From positions 55,386 through 119,385 of the forward strand of contig CAYQVO010000007.1 in the NCBI GenBank assembly GCA_964421085.1: a stretch of 64,000 nucleotides of DNA, written 5' to 3'. Below the pieces are notes generated by a model. It was not told the DNA's origin, made no database searches, and saw nothing but the letters and a program-made list of their open reading frames with translations. Positions 15,997 to 24,704 of the stretch are shown one piece after another; position 1 is the first letter of the stretch; each line of letters begins with the position of its first letter. A program made the position numbers and the translations under genes. Source of the stretch: CAYQVO01 sp964421085. Its GTDB lineage: Bacteria > Bdellovibrionota_C > UBA2361 > CAYQVO01.

Positions 15997-17235
15997 ATGT
16001 TGAACAAAAATAAACGATTCCTGCCCGCTTATGTCAACCTCTCCCCGATTGAATTCGTCAGGAAAAGAGAAGACTCCTGGCGCAGTTTTTTCCCTTTTTC
16101 CAGCGGGAACGGGATGTGGACTTTCAGCGGCCGAGTCGCCCTGAAGGAGGGCCTGCGGAGAATAGGTCTCACGCCGGGTACCACTATCCTTGTGCCCTCA
16201 TACTTTCAGGGAACGGAGATCGACACACTTATTGCGGCGGGATACAGGCTCAAGTTTTACCGGATAGAAAGGGATTTCGGCGTTGATCTCTCCGATGTCG
16301 AAAACAAGGTCGATGAAAAGGTCACGGCCCTGTTCATCATCCACTACTTCGGCCTCCCGCAGCCGCTCGCGGCGATCGAAGAGTTCTGCAGGCGGCGCTC
16401 ACTTGCGCTTATTGAAGATTGCGCTCTAAGCCTGTTCAGCAGGGATAGAGATACGTGGCTCGGTTCGCGAGGTGATATGGCGCTGTTTTCTGTTCACAAG
16501 ACCCTGCCCCTCCCGCATGGCGGGTTTCTCGCGTGCAAGGTGGGAGGCAGTTCGAAGCTGGAACCCCCGCCCGTGCACTCGACAATTCTGCAGACAGCGG
16601 ACCTTCTCGCACAGGCGGCCAAATGCGCGATGTCGTCCAGGACAGTCGACAACTTGTGGAACAAGACTTCGGGAAAGCGCGCGGCTCTCGCCGGCAGGAC
16701 CGTGGTTTCAGGGGCAATAACACTTGATCCGGCTGTCTTCAGATACTCCGTGTCGTCCCTCACTCTCCGGCTGATGGGCCTTTGTAATCCGGCGGAAATC
16801 ATCGACAGGAGGAGGGCCAACTTCCTGCAGCTTCATGAGCTGCTGGATGGAACAGCATGCCGCCCCCTGAAGGGACTTCCCGACGGGGCCTGTCCACTGT
16901 TCTATCCGGTAATCGTAGAGAACAAGTTCGCATTCCGTGATGAGCTTTTCCGGCTGGGAATAGGCAGCGTCAACCTCTGGAGCCGGTCTCATCCTGCCTG
17001 TCCCGATGCAGCCGATGTCGTTTATCTGCGCCGGGGGATGCTGGAACTCCCGATCCATCAACAACTCGATCACGACGATATTAAGCGGATAGGAGAGGCG
17101 GTGGCGCGTCTGCTTGCAAAGAAGCGCGTTGCCGCTGCAGGTCAAATGAGCCGGGCGGAGGAACTGCAGATTCGTGATCCCGTTCAGGCGCCGGGATTTG
17201 AAAAATCAGGAGGCAGAATTCCTTTCTCACGGTAA
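15997..17235 (+). CDS. DegT/DnrJ/EryC1/StrS-family PLP aminotransferase
   Basis: Protein of 412 residues. Lys168 in MALFSVHKTLPLPHGG is the expected pyridoxal-phosphate lysine. GRVALKEGLRRIGLTPGTTILVPSYF and ALIEDCALSLFS are the usual cofactor-binding segments. These enzymes transfer an amino group to keto-sugars (or act as dehydratases) in nucleotide-sugar and surface glycan synthesis. The downstream MFS gene is convergent and overlaps this gene's last 52 bases, so one of the C-termini may be extended. It lies some 6 kb from the main polysaccharide genes; the sugar product is not known. Confidence 0.83.
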   Translation: MLNKNKRFLPAYVNLSPIEFVRKREDSWRSFFPFSSGNGMWTFSGRVALKEGLRRIGLTPGTTILVPSYFQGTEIDTLIAAGYRLKFYRIERDFGVDLSDVENKVDEKVTALFIIHYFGLPQPLAAIEEFCRRRSLALIEDCALSLFSRDRDTWLGSRGDMALFSVHKTLPLPHGGFLACKVGGSSKLEPPPVHSTILQTADLLAQAAKCAMSSRTVDNLWNKTSGKRAALAGRTVVSGAITLDPAVFRYSVSSLTLRLMGLCNPAEIIDRRRANFLQLHELLDGTACRPLKGLPDGACPLFYPVIVENKFAFRDELFRLGIGSVNLWSRSHPACPDAADVVYLRRGMLELPIHQQLDHDDIKRIGEAVARLLAKKRVAAAGQMSRAEELQIRDPVQAPGFEKSGGRIPFSR

Positions 17236-18463
17236 ATGGGACGAGCGACAGCTCGTATCGCCTCGAGACGCAGGATGAAACGGAGCGTGGCGATCAGACA
17301 TACCGCTCCCGCAGCAGCCAGCGCGGTTGATACTCCTGCCCGGTCGGCGACCGTGCCGGAGAGGAGACTGCCGATGGGCATCATTCCCGTGAACGCCATG
17401 GCATATATGCTCATCACCCTTCCGCGTTTGTCGTCGGCGACAATTGTCTGAATGATGATGTTGCTCGAACCCGAAAGTGTCATAAAAGAAAACCCCGCCG
17501 CAAACAGCAGGATCATAGATATCGGCAGCGATGAGGTCGAAGCAAGCGCGAACAGGACGGACCCAAGAATAATTCCCGAAGTTCCTATCATGCGTCCAAG
17601 TCCGACCACGCCTGCCCGGGACGCGAGCATGAGAGCAGCCGAGAGTGCTCCAAGGCCCGCGCACGACATGAGAAGTCCCAGGAGCCTCGAGTCGCCGTGA
17701 AACAGGTCATGCACAAGAACGGGGAGCAGCACCAGATAGGAAGTCCCCATCAGGCTCACCGCCGCAATCATGATCAGGACTTCGCGCACAGGCGTCAGGC
17801 GGATCGTATAACTGAATCCTTCTTTCATGCTGCGGAAAACGCCGGATGTCGCAGTGGATAGTCCTGTGAAGTCCGTGCGCTTGAAGTAAAGGGTCGTGAG
17901 AACTCCGAGATAACNNNNNNNNNNNNNNNNNNNNNNNNNNNNNNNNNNNNNNNNNNNNNNNNNNNNNNNNNNNNNNNNNNNNNNNNNNNNNNNNNNNNNN
18001 NNNNNNNNNNNNNNNNNNNNNNNNNNNNNNNNNNATCCGCCGGTTCGTCCAGCATCTCTTTAACGAACGCCTGCCGGGCCGGTATGTCGAGAGCGTTTAC
18101 GGCGCCCTGGAATGATGTGAGCACGATAATCCAGAATACATCGATGCGGCCTGTCAGGATAAGCGCTGCCATGGCGAAAGACTCAAGCATCGAAAGAGTC
18201 TGCGTGAGTTTCAAAAGCATTCTCTTGTCGAATCTATCAACCTGCGTGCCCGCCGGCGGTGAAAGAAAAAATGCGGGGATCTGCCCCGCGAAAGCAACGA
18301 GCCCGAGAAGAAACGGCGACTGGGTAAGCCTGTAAACAAGCCAGCTTGAGGCGACAGTCGCAATCCAGCTTCCGAGCAGCGATACAAGCTGTCCGAGAAA
18401 GAAGAGACGGTAATTCCTGTGCCTGAATGCCCGGAATAAATTTTGAACAGCCGTCGGCGCCAT
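17184..18463 (-). CDS. MFS transporter (EntS-like, MFS_3), interrupted by an assembly gap
   Basis: Two frames flank the 120-N run at 17915-18034 and form one transporter of about 425 residues. The N-terminal part has FRAFRHRNYRLFFLGQLVSLLGSWIA, the classic opening of the MFS_3/enterobactin-exporter family, and the A-loop motif GTQVDRFDKR. The C-terminal part has several hydrophobic helices (LGLLMSCAGLGALSAALML, ALAAAGAVCLIATLRFIL) and the loop motif DKRGRVMSIYAM. It is an inner-membrane proton-driven exporter; the substrate is unknown. The 120-N gap is close to the length needed to complete the family size. Confidence 0.8.
17915..18034. other. Assembly gap (120 N) inside the MFS gene
   Basis: 120 N bases. 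The size looks like a real estimate, since the transporter reaches its usual length when the gap is counted. Confidence 0.95.
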
Positions 18464-18546
18464 GGTTCACAAATACCGCATGTCGGCGCGACGCGCCAGC
18501 ATTGTTCCCCCGGGGATGGGGAAAGGGGAAGATGATCGGTGGATGC

Positions 18547-19533
18547 TCAACCGTTGACGAACCGCATCGACGATTCCGGGTACCGCAGTCCGGAGGCCGC
18601 TCCCGCGGGCATAATCTCCTCGATTGCAGCCAGATCTCTTTTGGTCAGCTCTATGCCGAGAGCGGCGACGTTTTCTTCAAGGTGGTCTCTGCGCGCTGTT
18701 CCTGGTATCGGAACTATGTCATCTCCCTGCGCGAGAACCCACGCGAGCGCAAGCTGTGAAGGTGTCACTTCTTTTTCCTTCGCAATCTCCCTGACCTTGT
18801 GCACCAGGTCGAGGTTTTTGTAGAAATTTTCACCCATGAATCTCGGGGAATTCCTCCTGTAGTCGTCCACGGGAATGTCCTCCGGTCGCTGGAACCTTCC
18901 CGTCAGAAAGCCTCTGCCAAGCGGGCTGTACGAAACGAAGCCGATTCCAAGATCTCTTACGGTCGGAAGAATTTCGTTCTCAGGTTCCCGGCTCCACAGA
19001 GAGTATTCTGTCTGGAGTGCTGTGATTGGATGAACTTTGTGTGCGCGGATGACTGTCGCCGGGGATGCTTCCGAAAGACCGAGATAACGGACTTTGCCCG
19101 CCTGAACGAGCTCCGCCATTGCGCCCACTGTTTCTTCGACAGGGACGGATGGATCTACCCTGTGCTGATAGTAGAGATCTATATAATTGACGCCAAGACG
19201 GGACAGCGAAGCGTCACAGCATGAGCGGACATATTCAGGACTGCCGTTTATGCCGAGGAAGCTGCGGTCGCTTCCGCGCACATTCCCGAATTTTGTGGCG
19301 AGAACGACTTTGTCCCTGATGTCGCGAATGAGGCGGCCCACCAGTTCCTCGTTTTTGAAAGGTCCGTACATGTCGGCGGTGTCGAGAAAGTTCACTCCAA
19401 GATCCACGGCTCTGTGAATCGTAGCTGCTGATTCCTCTTCCGTTGCCCCCGCATAGAATTCGCTCATTCCCATGCAGCCAAGGCCGAGCGCCGAAACCTC
19501 CAATCCGTGTTTTCCGAGCTTTCTGTGTTTCAT
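18547..19533 (-). CDS. Aldo/keto reductase
   Basis: Protein of 328 residues behind GGGAGA. It is a standard (beta/alpha)8 aldo-keto reductase: LGKHGLEVSALGLGCMGMSEFYG-type opening, FLDTADMYGPFKNEELVG with catalytic Asp and Tyr, VVLATKFGNV with the Lys, and DLYYQHRVDPS with the His. The C-terminal IPIPGTARRDHLEENVAAL binds NADPH. Similarity to the AKR13 and YakC-like group suggests reduction of aldehydes or methylglyoxal-type compounds. The physiological substrate is not known. It lies alone between an MFS exporter and a stress cassette. Confidence 0.92.
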   Translation of the reverse strand: MKHRKLGKHGLEVSALGLGCMGMSEFYAGATEEESAATIHRAVDLGVNFLDTADMYGPFKNEELVGRLIRDIRDKVVLATKFGNVRGSDRSFLGINGSPEYVRSCCDASLSRLGVNYIDLYYQHRVDPSVPVEETVGAMAELVQAGKVRYLGLSEASPATVIRAHKVHPITALQTEYSLWSREPENEILPTVRDLGIGFVSYSPLGRGFLTGRFQRPEDIPVDDYRRNSPRFMGENFYKNLDLVHKVREIAKEKEVTPSQLALAWVLAQGDDIVPIPGTARRDHLEENVAALGIELTKRDLAAIEEIMPAGAASGLRYPESSMRFVNG

Positions 19534-19660
19534 CCGGTTCTCCCGTTTTTGGTGTCACTATGAAATATGACGTACAGTATCCCTGGAATGCGCTGGATCA
19601 TAAAGCAGTATTTTGGCTGATGTTATTCTGAGGAAGTATCGGGATTATGGAGGAGGGGAA

Positions 19661-19825
19661 ATGAAAGTTGATTTATTTATTGTTTTTCCCGGAATGCTTA
19701 TTCTCTCCGGCTGCCATCGTTCTGAAAGGGCGGTCACTGAGGCGCCGGCCGGCAGCTGCGCACGCAAGTGCACTCTTCCTCAGCTTCATTTCCTCCAAAG
19801 TTATCACAAGCCTCGCGGAGCCTGA
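19661..19825 (+). CDS. Short putative lipoprotein
   Basis: Predicted protein of 54 residues with an excellent ribosome site (GGAGGAGGGG) before the ATG. The start FIVFPGMLILSGCHRSE contains a lipobox (LSGC), so the mature protein would be a small lipidated peptide. It then has two more Cys (SCARKCTLP). Its last 22 bases overlap the convergent DUF3618-like gene. It may be the truncated front of a longer lost lipoprotein. Confidence 0.4.
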   Translation: MKVDLFIVFPGMLILSGCHRSERAVTEAPAGSCARKCTLPQLHFLQSYHKPRGA

Positions 19826-20352
19826 GCTACTGTGCCTGTGTCCTGCGCCACATGATCGACTATCGAAGCGAGCCAGGTGCCGAACGTGCCTGGAACCGAC
19901 CGTCGAATGACTTCTTTTGCGAGCCCTGCGACCGCAGCCAGCGCCGCGCTTTTCAGCTCGCCAGCCTGCCTTCTCACATCTTTCCGGGCTTCGCCTGTAA
20001 AGCCGCCGGCTCCCTCATTGATTCTCTGCATGATGTTGCGGCCTCCATTGTGTCTCTGGAGCCAGTTCTGGACACTGGTGCCCGCTCCACGGACACAGGG
20101 TCTCGACCGCACCAGTGTCGCTCCAAGCAGCAGTCCGGTGAGGACGGATGCTCCCACTACTGTCCAGGGTCTGACATCGGCATGATACTGGAGGCTGAAG
20201 GGCTGTTTCATCGACGATTTCGCATCGTCGACAGTATTCCGCACTTCTCCCTCCAGGGTTTCCAGTTTGTGATTCAACGACACTCTTGTCTCTTCTATCT
20301 GCTGCCGGATTTCATCCGGGCTCGCATTGTTCAAATTTCGCTCCTCAGCCAT
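19804..20352 (-). CDS. DUF3618-family membrane-associated protein
   Basis: Protein of 182 residues from the ATG at 20352. The family signature opens it: SPDEIRQQIEETRVSLNHKLETLEGEV. A hydrophobic segment (TVVGASVLTGLLLGATLV) follows at about residue 75, then helical sequence and a second weakly hydrophobic segment (AALAAVAGLAKEVI). Such proteins sit in the inner membrane with unknown function. The start overlaps the end of the holin-like gene by 22 bases. It is the last of a three-gene cassette (DUF883-like, holin-X-like, DUF3618) resembling the E. coli yqjD-yqjE-yqjK stress cluster. Confidence 0.75.
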   Translation of the reverse strand: MAEERNLNNASPDEIRQQIEETRVSLNHKLETLEGEVRNTVDDAKSSMKQPFSLQYHADVRPWTVVGASVLTGLLLGATLVRSRPCVRGAGTSVQNWLQRHNGGRNIMQRINEGAGGFTGEARKDVRRQAGELKSAALAAVAGLAKEVIRRSVPGTFGTWLASIVDHVAQDTGTVAQAPRGL

Positions 20353-20756
20353 TCCGCATTCTCCCGCATGGTTTCCATCAGCCTGCCCGGGACTGCATCG
20401 ATCTGCTCTGCCTTTTCTCTTCCCGCCGTGTAGAACACGGCTCCCGCTGCCGCAAAGACCAGCGTCACTATTCCATAGCACGCCCAGTATGGAAGAGTTT
20501 CCGGAAACGCCCAGCGAAGAAGGTGCACAATCGTAAGACTGAGCAGCACAAGCGCGACAAGTCCTGCTATGAGCGCGACGCTCAGTGAGATTGTCGGGAT
20601 CTTCACTTCAGACACATCCTGTTTTATCTCGCTTCTCGCCAGCGCGATTTCCTGCCGGACAAGTTTCTGAGCATCCTTCAGAACTTCGCCAAGCAAAGGC
20701 GCCAGATTAGTTTGAACCTCTCTTTTTATCTCATTGAGCATGTTTTCGTTACCCAT
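20331..20756 (-). CDS. Phage holin-X/YqjE-like inner-membrane protein
   Basis: Protein of 141 residues from the ATG at 20756, which shares one base with the previous stop (TGATG). The first part, LLGEVLKDAQKLVRQEIALARSEIKQDV, is a strong family hallmark of the holin-X/YqjE group. Two membrane helices follow (ISLSVALIAGLVALVLLSLTI and YWACYGIVTLVFAAAGAVFY). Despite the family name, in chromosomal stress cassettes like this there is no sign of phage lysis function. It is coupled to its neighbours on both sides. Confidence 0.8.
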   Translation of the reverse strand: MGNENMLNEIKREVQTNLAPLLGEVLKDAQKLVRQEIALARSEIKQDVSEVKIPTISLSVALIAGLVALVLLSLTIVHLLRWAFPETLPYWACYGIVTLVFAAAGAVFYTAGREKAEQIDAVPGRLMETMRENAEWLRSEI

Positions 20757-21169
20757 CAATCTTTCCTGAAAATCGCACTGCCCAGAACCACGCCTGCTCC
20801 GAGACCTACGAACAGGGACTGCATGGGATACTTCCTGATAAGTTCGGCCATATCGTCAGCGATATCGCCGAGTCCATGTCCCTTCAGATACTGGCCGCTT
20901 GATTCGAGAGAGTCCGCAACTTTGTTTGCCGCCTTCCTCATTCTTCCCCGGGATGGAGCCGATTCTCTTATCGATCCGGCGAGTGATGTCATCTTGTCTC
21001 CGCTGACTTTCATTCCCTGCTTTGTTTTCTCCGAAGCTGCGTCGCCGATCTCCTCCGCTTTTTCCGATGCTTGAGCCATGTGCTCTTTTCCCTTCTCGGC
21101 TGCGTGACTCATTGCGTGAGCTGCCTGATTAGGATCGACGTCAGCCTGAATGTTGCCTTGATTCACCAT
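20756..21169 (-). CDS. DUF883/ElaB-like tail-anchored protein
   Basis: Protein of 137 residues with GGGAGGA upstream. It is hydrophilic and helical for about 105 residues (HAAEKGKEHMAQASEKAEEI, then a basic stretch). It ends in RKYPMQSLFVGLGAGVVLGSAIF with a short tail, the C-terminal membrane anchor of the ElaB/YqjD (DUF883) family. In E. coli these proteins bind ribosomes at the membrane in stationary phase; whether that holds here is inference. It is the first gene of the cassette, so the promoter should lie in 21170-21348. Confidence 0.75.
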   Translation of the reverse strand: MVNQGNIQADVDPNQAAHAMSHAAEKGKEHMAQASEKAEEIGDAASEKTKQGMKVSGDKMTSLAGSIRESAPSRGRMRKAANKVADSLESSGQYLKGHGLGDIADDMAELIRKYPMQSLFVGLGAGVVLGSAIFRKD

Positions 21170-21348
21170 TGTCAGTAATCCTCCCTGCGTACCTTTTGTG
21201 ACGGTGGTTCAGCGAAAAAAAAGTGCGCGGAACCCTTTTCATGAGAATGGATTAGTAACGGCATGAATCCCAATGACCGTACTCATGCGGGGCAGGTCTT
21301 TTGACCAATGAAAGATTCCGGTTTAACAGTATATTATCGCATGGATCG

Positions 21349-22458
21349 TCACTCGCCGCGCTCCCCGGGAAAAAGGGAAAGTATTGATTCTTCCGACGCG
21401 CTGCAGATGCCGCGTTCCGTTATTATGCCGGTGATGAGTCTGGCAGGTGTGACGTCGAAGCCATAGTTGCATGCTCTGCTGCCGGGAGGAGTCAGCAGGA
21501 CTTTTGTAATTCCATTTTCGCTCATCCCTTCGATATATCTCACTTCATCCCCGGATCGGGTTTCAATCGGGATTTCGCGGCCATCGCGCATTTTGAAGTC
21601 GAAAGATGAGCTCGGAACGGCGACGTAAAATGGAACATCATTGTCTCTGGCTGCAAGAGCTTTGAGGTAAGTTCCGATCTTGTTTGCCGCGTCACCCCGG
21701 CGCGTGACCCGATCAGCGCCCGTGATCACGCAGTCCACCATCTGATGCTGCATAAGGTGACCACCCGTGTTGTCCGCGATCACTGTGTGCGGAATGGCGT
21801 TCTCGGACATCTCCCACGCAGTGAGGCTTGCTCCCTGATTCCTCGGACGGGTTTCATCGACCCAGACATGAACGTCGATGCCTGCTGCCGCTGCCAGATA
21901 AATCGGAGCAGTGGCCGTTCCCCAGTCGATGCAGGCGAGCCAGCCGGCGTTGCAGTGAGTGAGAATGTTCACTGTCTCTCCCGCCTTTTTTCTGCTGATC
22001 TCGTGAATGACTGGAAGACCGAATTCTCCGATCAGACGGCATCTTTCCGTTTCATCGTCCGCCAGTTTGTTCGCGATAGTCCGCGCGCGATCCGCCCTTT
22101 CCGGCGGCGATGGAAATTCCTTCAGGGCTGCCATCATGTGATCGACCGCCCAGGCGAGGTTTACAGCGGTTGGACGTGTTTTCTTCAATGTTTCGGCCGC
22201 GGCAGGAATGTAACTGTCAGGCTTCGAACCATCGGCGACTTTCAGCGCGGCCAGGTATAACCCGAAAGCCGCCGCCACCCCTATAAGGGGGGCCCCGCGG
22301 ACGTGCATTTCCTTGATTGCCGCCGCCATCTCTTCCGCCGTCCTTATATCTTCTACTGTAAACATATGAGGGAGAGTCCTCTGGTCGATTATCTGCACAA
22401 TCGCCGGATCGGACGGATGAACCCAGATTGTTCTGTATGACTTTCCTTTGACTTTCAT
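21349..22458 (-). CDS. mtnA: S-methyl-5-thioribose-1-phosphate isomerase
   Basis: Protein of 369 residues, the usual MtnA length. It converts methylthioribose-1-phosphate to methylthioribulose-1-phosphate in the methionine salvage pathway. Seen are IIDQRTLPHMF, MHVRGAPLIGVAAAFGLYLA, ILTHCNAGWLACIDWGTATAP with the catalytic Cys, VWVDETRPRNQGASLTAWE, and CVITGADRVTRRGDAANKIGTY with the catalytic Asp. It diverges from mtnP across about 170 bases, so the two consecutive steps are probably co-regulated. Later salvage steps (mtnB, C, D) are not in the window. Confidence 0.96.
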   Translation of the reverse strand: MKVKGKSYRTIWVHPSDPAIVQIIDQRTLPHMFTVEDIRTAEEMAAAIKEMHVRGAPLIGVAAAFGLYLAALKVADGSKPDSYIPAAAETLKKTRPTAVNLAWAVDHMMAALKEFPSPPERADRARTIANKLADDETERCRLIGEFGLPVIHEISRKKAGETVNILTHCNAGWLACIDWGTATAPIYLAAAAGIDVHVWVDETRPRNQGASLTAWEMSENAIPHTVIADNTGGHLMQHQMVDCVITGADRVTRRGDAANKIGTYLKALAARDNDVPFYVAVPSSSFDFKMRDGREIPIETRSGDEVRYIEGMSENGITKVLLTPPGSRACNYGFDVTPARLITGIITERGICSASEESILSLFPGERGE

Positions 22459-22560
22459 TTTCCAGTCCCCGAAGAGGCAGCGTCAGAATATCATCCGGGT
22501 CCTTATACTGGAAGAATAGATGCCGGCAAAGCGGCCATAGGCGTGCGTCAATGCCGCCGC

Positions 22561-22589
22561 TTGTAATATTTTCCACATCTCTGTAGCAT
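22561..22589 (+). promoter_or_regulatory. Candidate promoter for mtnP
   Basis: TTGTAA (22561-22566) and TAGCAT (22584-22589) are separated by 17 bases, and the mtnP start lies 40 bases on. The match to consensus is partial (about 4 of 6 in each box). Confidence 0.3.
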
Positions 22590-22629
22590 CCTGACGGGAA
22601 AAATCACCTTTATTTTGCGGGGTAGAGAT

Positions 22630-23475
22630 ATGCTGGGAGTGATCGGGGGAACGGGTTTTTACGCCATGGAAGGGGTCGAGTCAACCGAGGCTCGAAGCTT
22701 TGATACTCCTTTTGGCGCTCCTTCCGGACCTGTCGTTACCGGAAAGATGAGCGGTGTGCCTGTGGCTTTTCTTGCCCGGCACGGTGAGAAGCATCAGTTT
22801 CTTCCAACTGAAATAAATTACCGCGCGAATATCTGGGCGCTGAAAGCTGCAGGCGTCCGACGGATAATCTCCGTATCGGCAGTGGGGAGTCTTGTTAAAG
22901 AGATCGCTCCCGGCCACCTTGCCCTTGCCGGGCAATATATGGATTTCACCAAGGGGAAAAGGAATCCGAGCTTTTTCGGCAATGGAATAGTTGCCCACAT
23001 CTCGTCAGCTCATCCGGTATGTTCAGTTCTTGCAGCCGAGGTCCGGAAATGCTGCGAGGAGATGAAAGTAAAGGTCCATTCTGACGTCACATACGCGTGT
23101 GTGGAAGGTCCGCGGCTTGGAACGAAGGCTGAGAGTTTTTTTCTGAAGAACAATGGTGCACATGTCGTAGGGATGACGAATGTGCCTGAATCTTTCCTGG
23201 CAAGGGAGGCGCAGCTGTGTTACTGCACTCTCTCCGTGAGCACGGACTACGACTGCTGGCTCGAAGATCCAAATGAACACGCAACGGTAGATCGGATAAT
23301 CGCGCAGTACAAGGAGAGCCTGAAACGGGTGGTGGAAGTTATCAGGATGCTTGTGCCGCGTCCCGCTCATGCTTCAGGATGCGCATGCCGTGAGGCTCTA
23401 AACGGCGCTCTTCTGAATGATGAAAATGAGCTTACCCGGGAAAATCGCGCGATTTTGTCGTTTCTGCGGAGTTGA
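22630..23475 (+). CDS. mtnP: S-methyl-5'-thioadenosine phosphorylase
   Basis: Protein of 281 residues from the ATG at 22630, preceded by GGGGTAGAG; an earlier in-frame TTG would add five residues. It splits methylthioadenosine with phosphate to adenine and methylthioribose-1-phosphate, the substrate of the divergent MtnA. Motifs are LGVIGGTGFY, ARHGEKHQFLPTEINYRANI, SVSAVGSLVKEIAPGHL, YACVEGPRLGTKAE, and VVGMTNVPESFLAREAQLCY. Val-Gly-Met-Thr-Asn and the STDYD string distinguish MTA phosphorylase from purine nucleoside phosphorylase. An S1-type C-terminal Cys pair (GCAC) is present. It is followed 27 bases later by a methyltransferase gene. Confidence 0.95.
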   Translation: MLGVIGGTGFYAMEGVESTEARSFDTPFGAPSGPVVTGKMSGVPVAFLARHGEKHQFLPTEINYRANIWALKAAGVRRIISVSAVGSLVKEIAPGHLALAGQYMDFTKGKRNPSFFGNGIVAHISSAHPVCSVLAAEVRKCCEEMKVKVHSDVTYACVEGPRLGTKAESFFLKNNGAHVVGMTNVPESFLAREAQLCYCTLSVSTDYDCWLEDPNEHATVDRIIAQYKESLKRVVEVIRMLVPRPAHASGCACREALNGALLNDENELTRENRAILSFLRS

Positions 23476-23502
23476 TCGCTCGAAAAAGAGGGAGCCCTTC
23501 GG

Positions 23503-24654
23503 ATGAATATCGTGAAAGCAGGGAAAAGATTCGTGAAGAACGCGGCCCGGCGCGCGCTTCAGAGACTTGACGCCGTGGCCCGGAGGAAAGTGCCGGTCCC
23601 GTGCAACGGTACTCTGGACAGTGTTACGTTGGAAGACGGACGTATCACATGGAAGGGATGGTGCCTGTCGCGGGAACTGGGACGTCAGACTGGGGCGACA
23701 GTGAGCATATTCTGCGGGCCTGAACTCGAAATAACATCGAGTTCAATTCGTGATTCGAGTCCGGACGTGGCCCGGGCGCTGCCTGATATGCCGGAAGCGG
23801 CAAACTGCAGGTATACTATCGAGGCTGCAGCTCCCCGGGATCTCGACCCGGAAAGGGCGATTGTGAGATTTCAGCCGGTCTTCGAATCCGGCTCCGGTAA
23901 TCCCGTGATCCGGCCGTTGGCGCTCTCTCTGAATGTTCCACCCGAAGATCTGATTGAAGGAGTAGGCGGAGGGTTCATCAATGTAGCTTTTGATTATCTC
24001 CGGTACTTCGTGGAGATAGCGGGGCTTCAGCCGCACGAACATGTCCTTGATATCGGCTGCGGATGTGGACGCATTGCCTATGCTCTCGGGCTTTACCTGG
24101 ATCCGGCAACGAGCCTTCTGGAAGGATTTGATATCGTGGATTCGCAGGTCAAGTGGGCCTCTGAAACAGTCACTCCCAGATACCCTCATTTCCGCTTCCA
24201 CAGGTTCGATATTCACAATGAATACTACAACCCGGGCGGAAAAATAGTTCCGGGTGAATTCACATTCCCATACGAAGATGGCTCGTTCGATTTTGTCTTT
24301 CTGACCTCCGTGTTCACGCACATGTTGGCAGGAGAAGTCCGCCAGTACATCGGGGAGATGAGCAGGGTGCTCAGGCCGGGTGGGAGGTGCTTTTCAACGT
24401 GCTTTCTTCTGAACGGGGAATCACTGAAGCTTCAGGATTCAGGCTCCGCAAGAGTCCGGTTCAGGCATGTGCGGGAAGATTGTGTGATTGCCGACCCGGA
24501 AAATCCGGAAGGTGCGGTCGCATATGATCAGGATCTTCTTCAGAAGTGGTTCGCAGATAATATGCTCCTCCCTCAGGCCTTCCTTCCGGGGCACTGGTGC
24601 GGGAGGAGCGTATTTGATGAGTATCAGGATATTTTGATAACGAAAAAGGCGTAA
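23503..24654 (+). CDS. SAM-dependent class I methyltransferase
   Basis: Protein of 383 residues behind GAGGGAG. Residues 1-145 form an extra N-terminal domain, basic at first, without a name I recognise. The catalytic domain starts near 160 with motif I at about 183-189 (VLDIGCGCGRIAYAL), motif II at LLEGFDIVDSQVKW, motif IV at DGSFDFVFLTSVFTHM and motif VI at MSRVLRPGGRCFST. The substrate is unknown. Because GT4 enzymes and a flippase follow directly, it may methylate a sugar or the end of a surface glycan. Not part of the mtn pathway itself, despite its proximity. Confidence 0.85.
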   Translation: MNIVKAGKRFVKNAARRALQRLDAVARRKVPVPCNGTLDSVTLEDGRITWKGWCLSRELGRQTGATVSIFCGPELEITSSSIRDSSPDVARALPDMPEAANCRYTIEAAAPRDLDPERAIVRFQPVFESGSGNPVIRPLALSLNVPPEDLIEGVGGGFINVAFDYLRYFVEIAGLQPHEHVLDIGCGCGRIAYALGLYLDPATSLLEGFDIVDSQVKWASETVTPRYPHFRFHRFDIHNEYYNPGGKIVPGEFTFPYEDGSFDFVFLTSVFTHMLAGEVRQYIGEMSRVLRPGGRCFSTCFLLNGESLKLQDSGSARVRFRHVREDCVIADPENPEGAVAYDQDLLQKWFADNMLLPQAFLPGHWCGRSVFDEYQDILITKKA

Positions 24655-24704
24655 TCCGGGGCTGCTTCAAAGTTCCCCGATTCGCGCGAACGCCGGGGAA
24701 CCAG

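Noticed and set aside
19768..20433. A 221-codon plus-strand open frame
   Set aside because: It is antisense to the DUF3618 and holin-X-like genes, which have good starts, family motifs and coupled overlaps. The plus-strand product has no recognisable features.
20331..20756. Holin family membership as a sign of prophage
   Set aside because: There are no phage structural, integrase or lysis genes nearby. The neighbours point to a chromosomal stress cassette.
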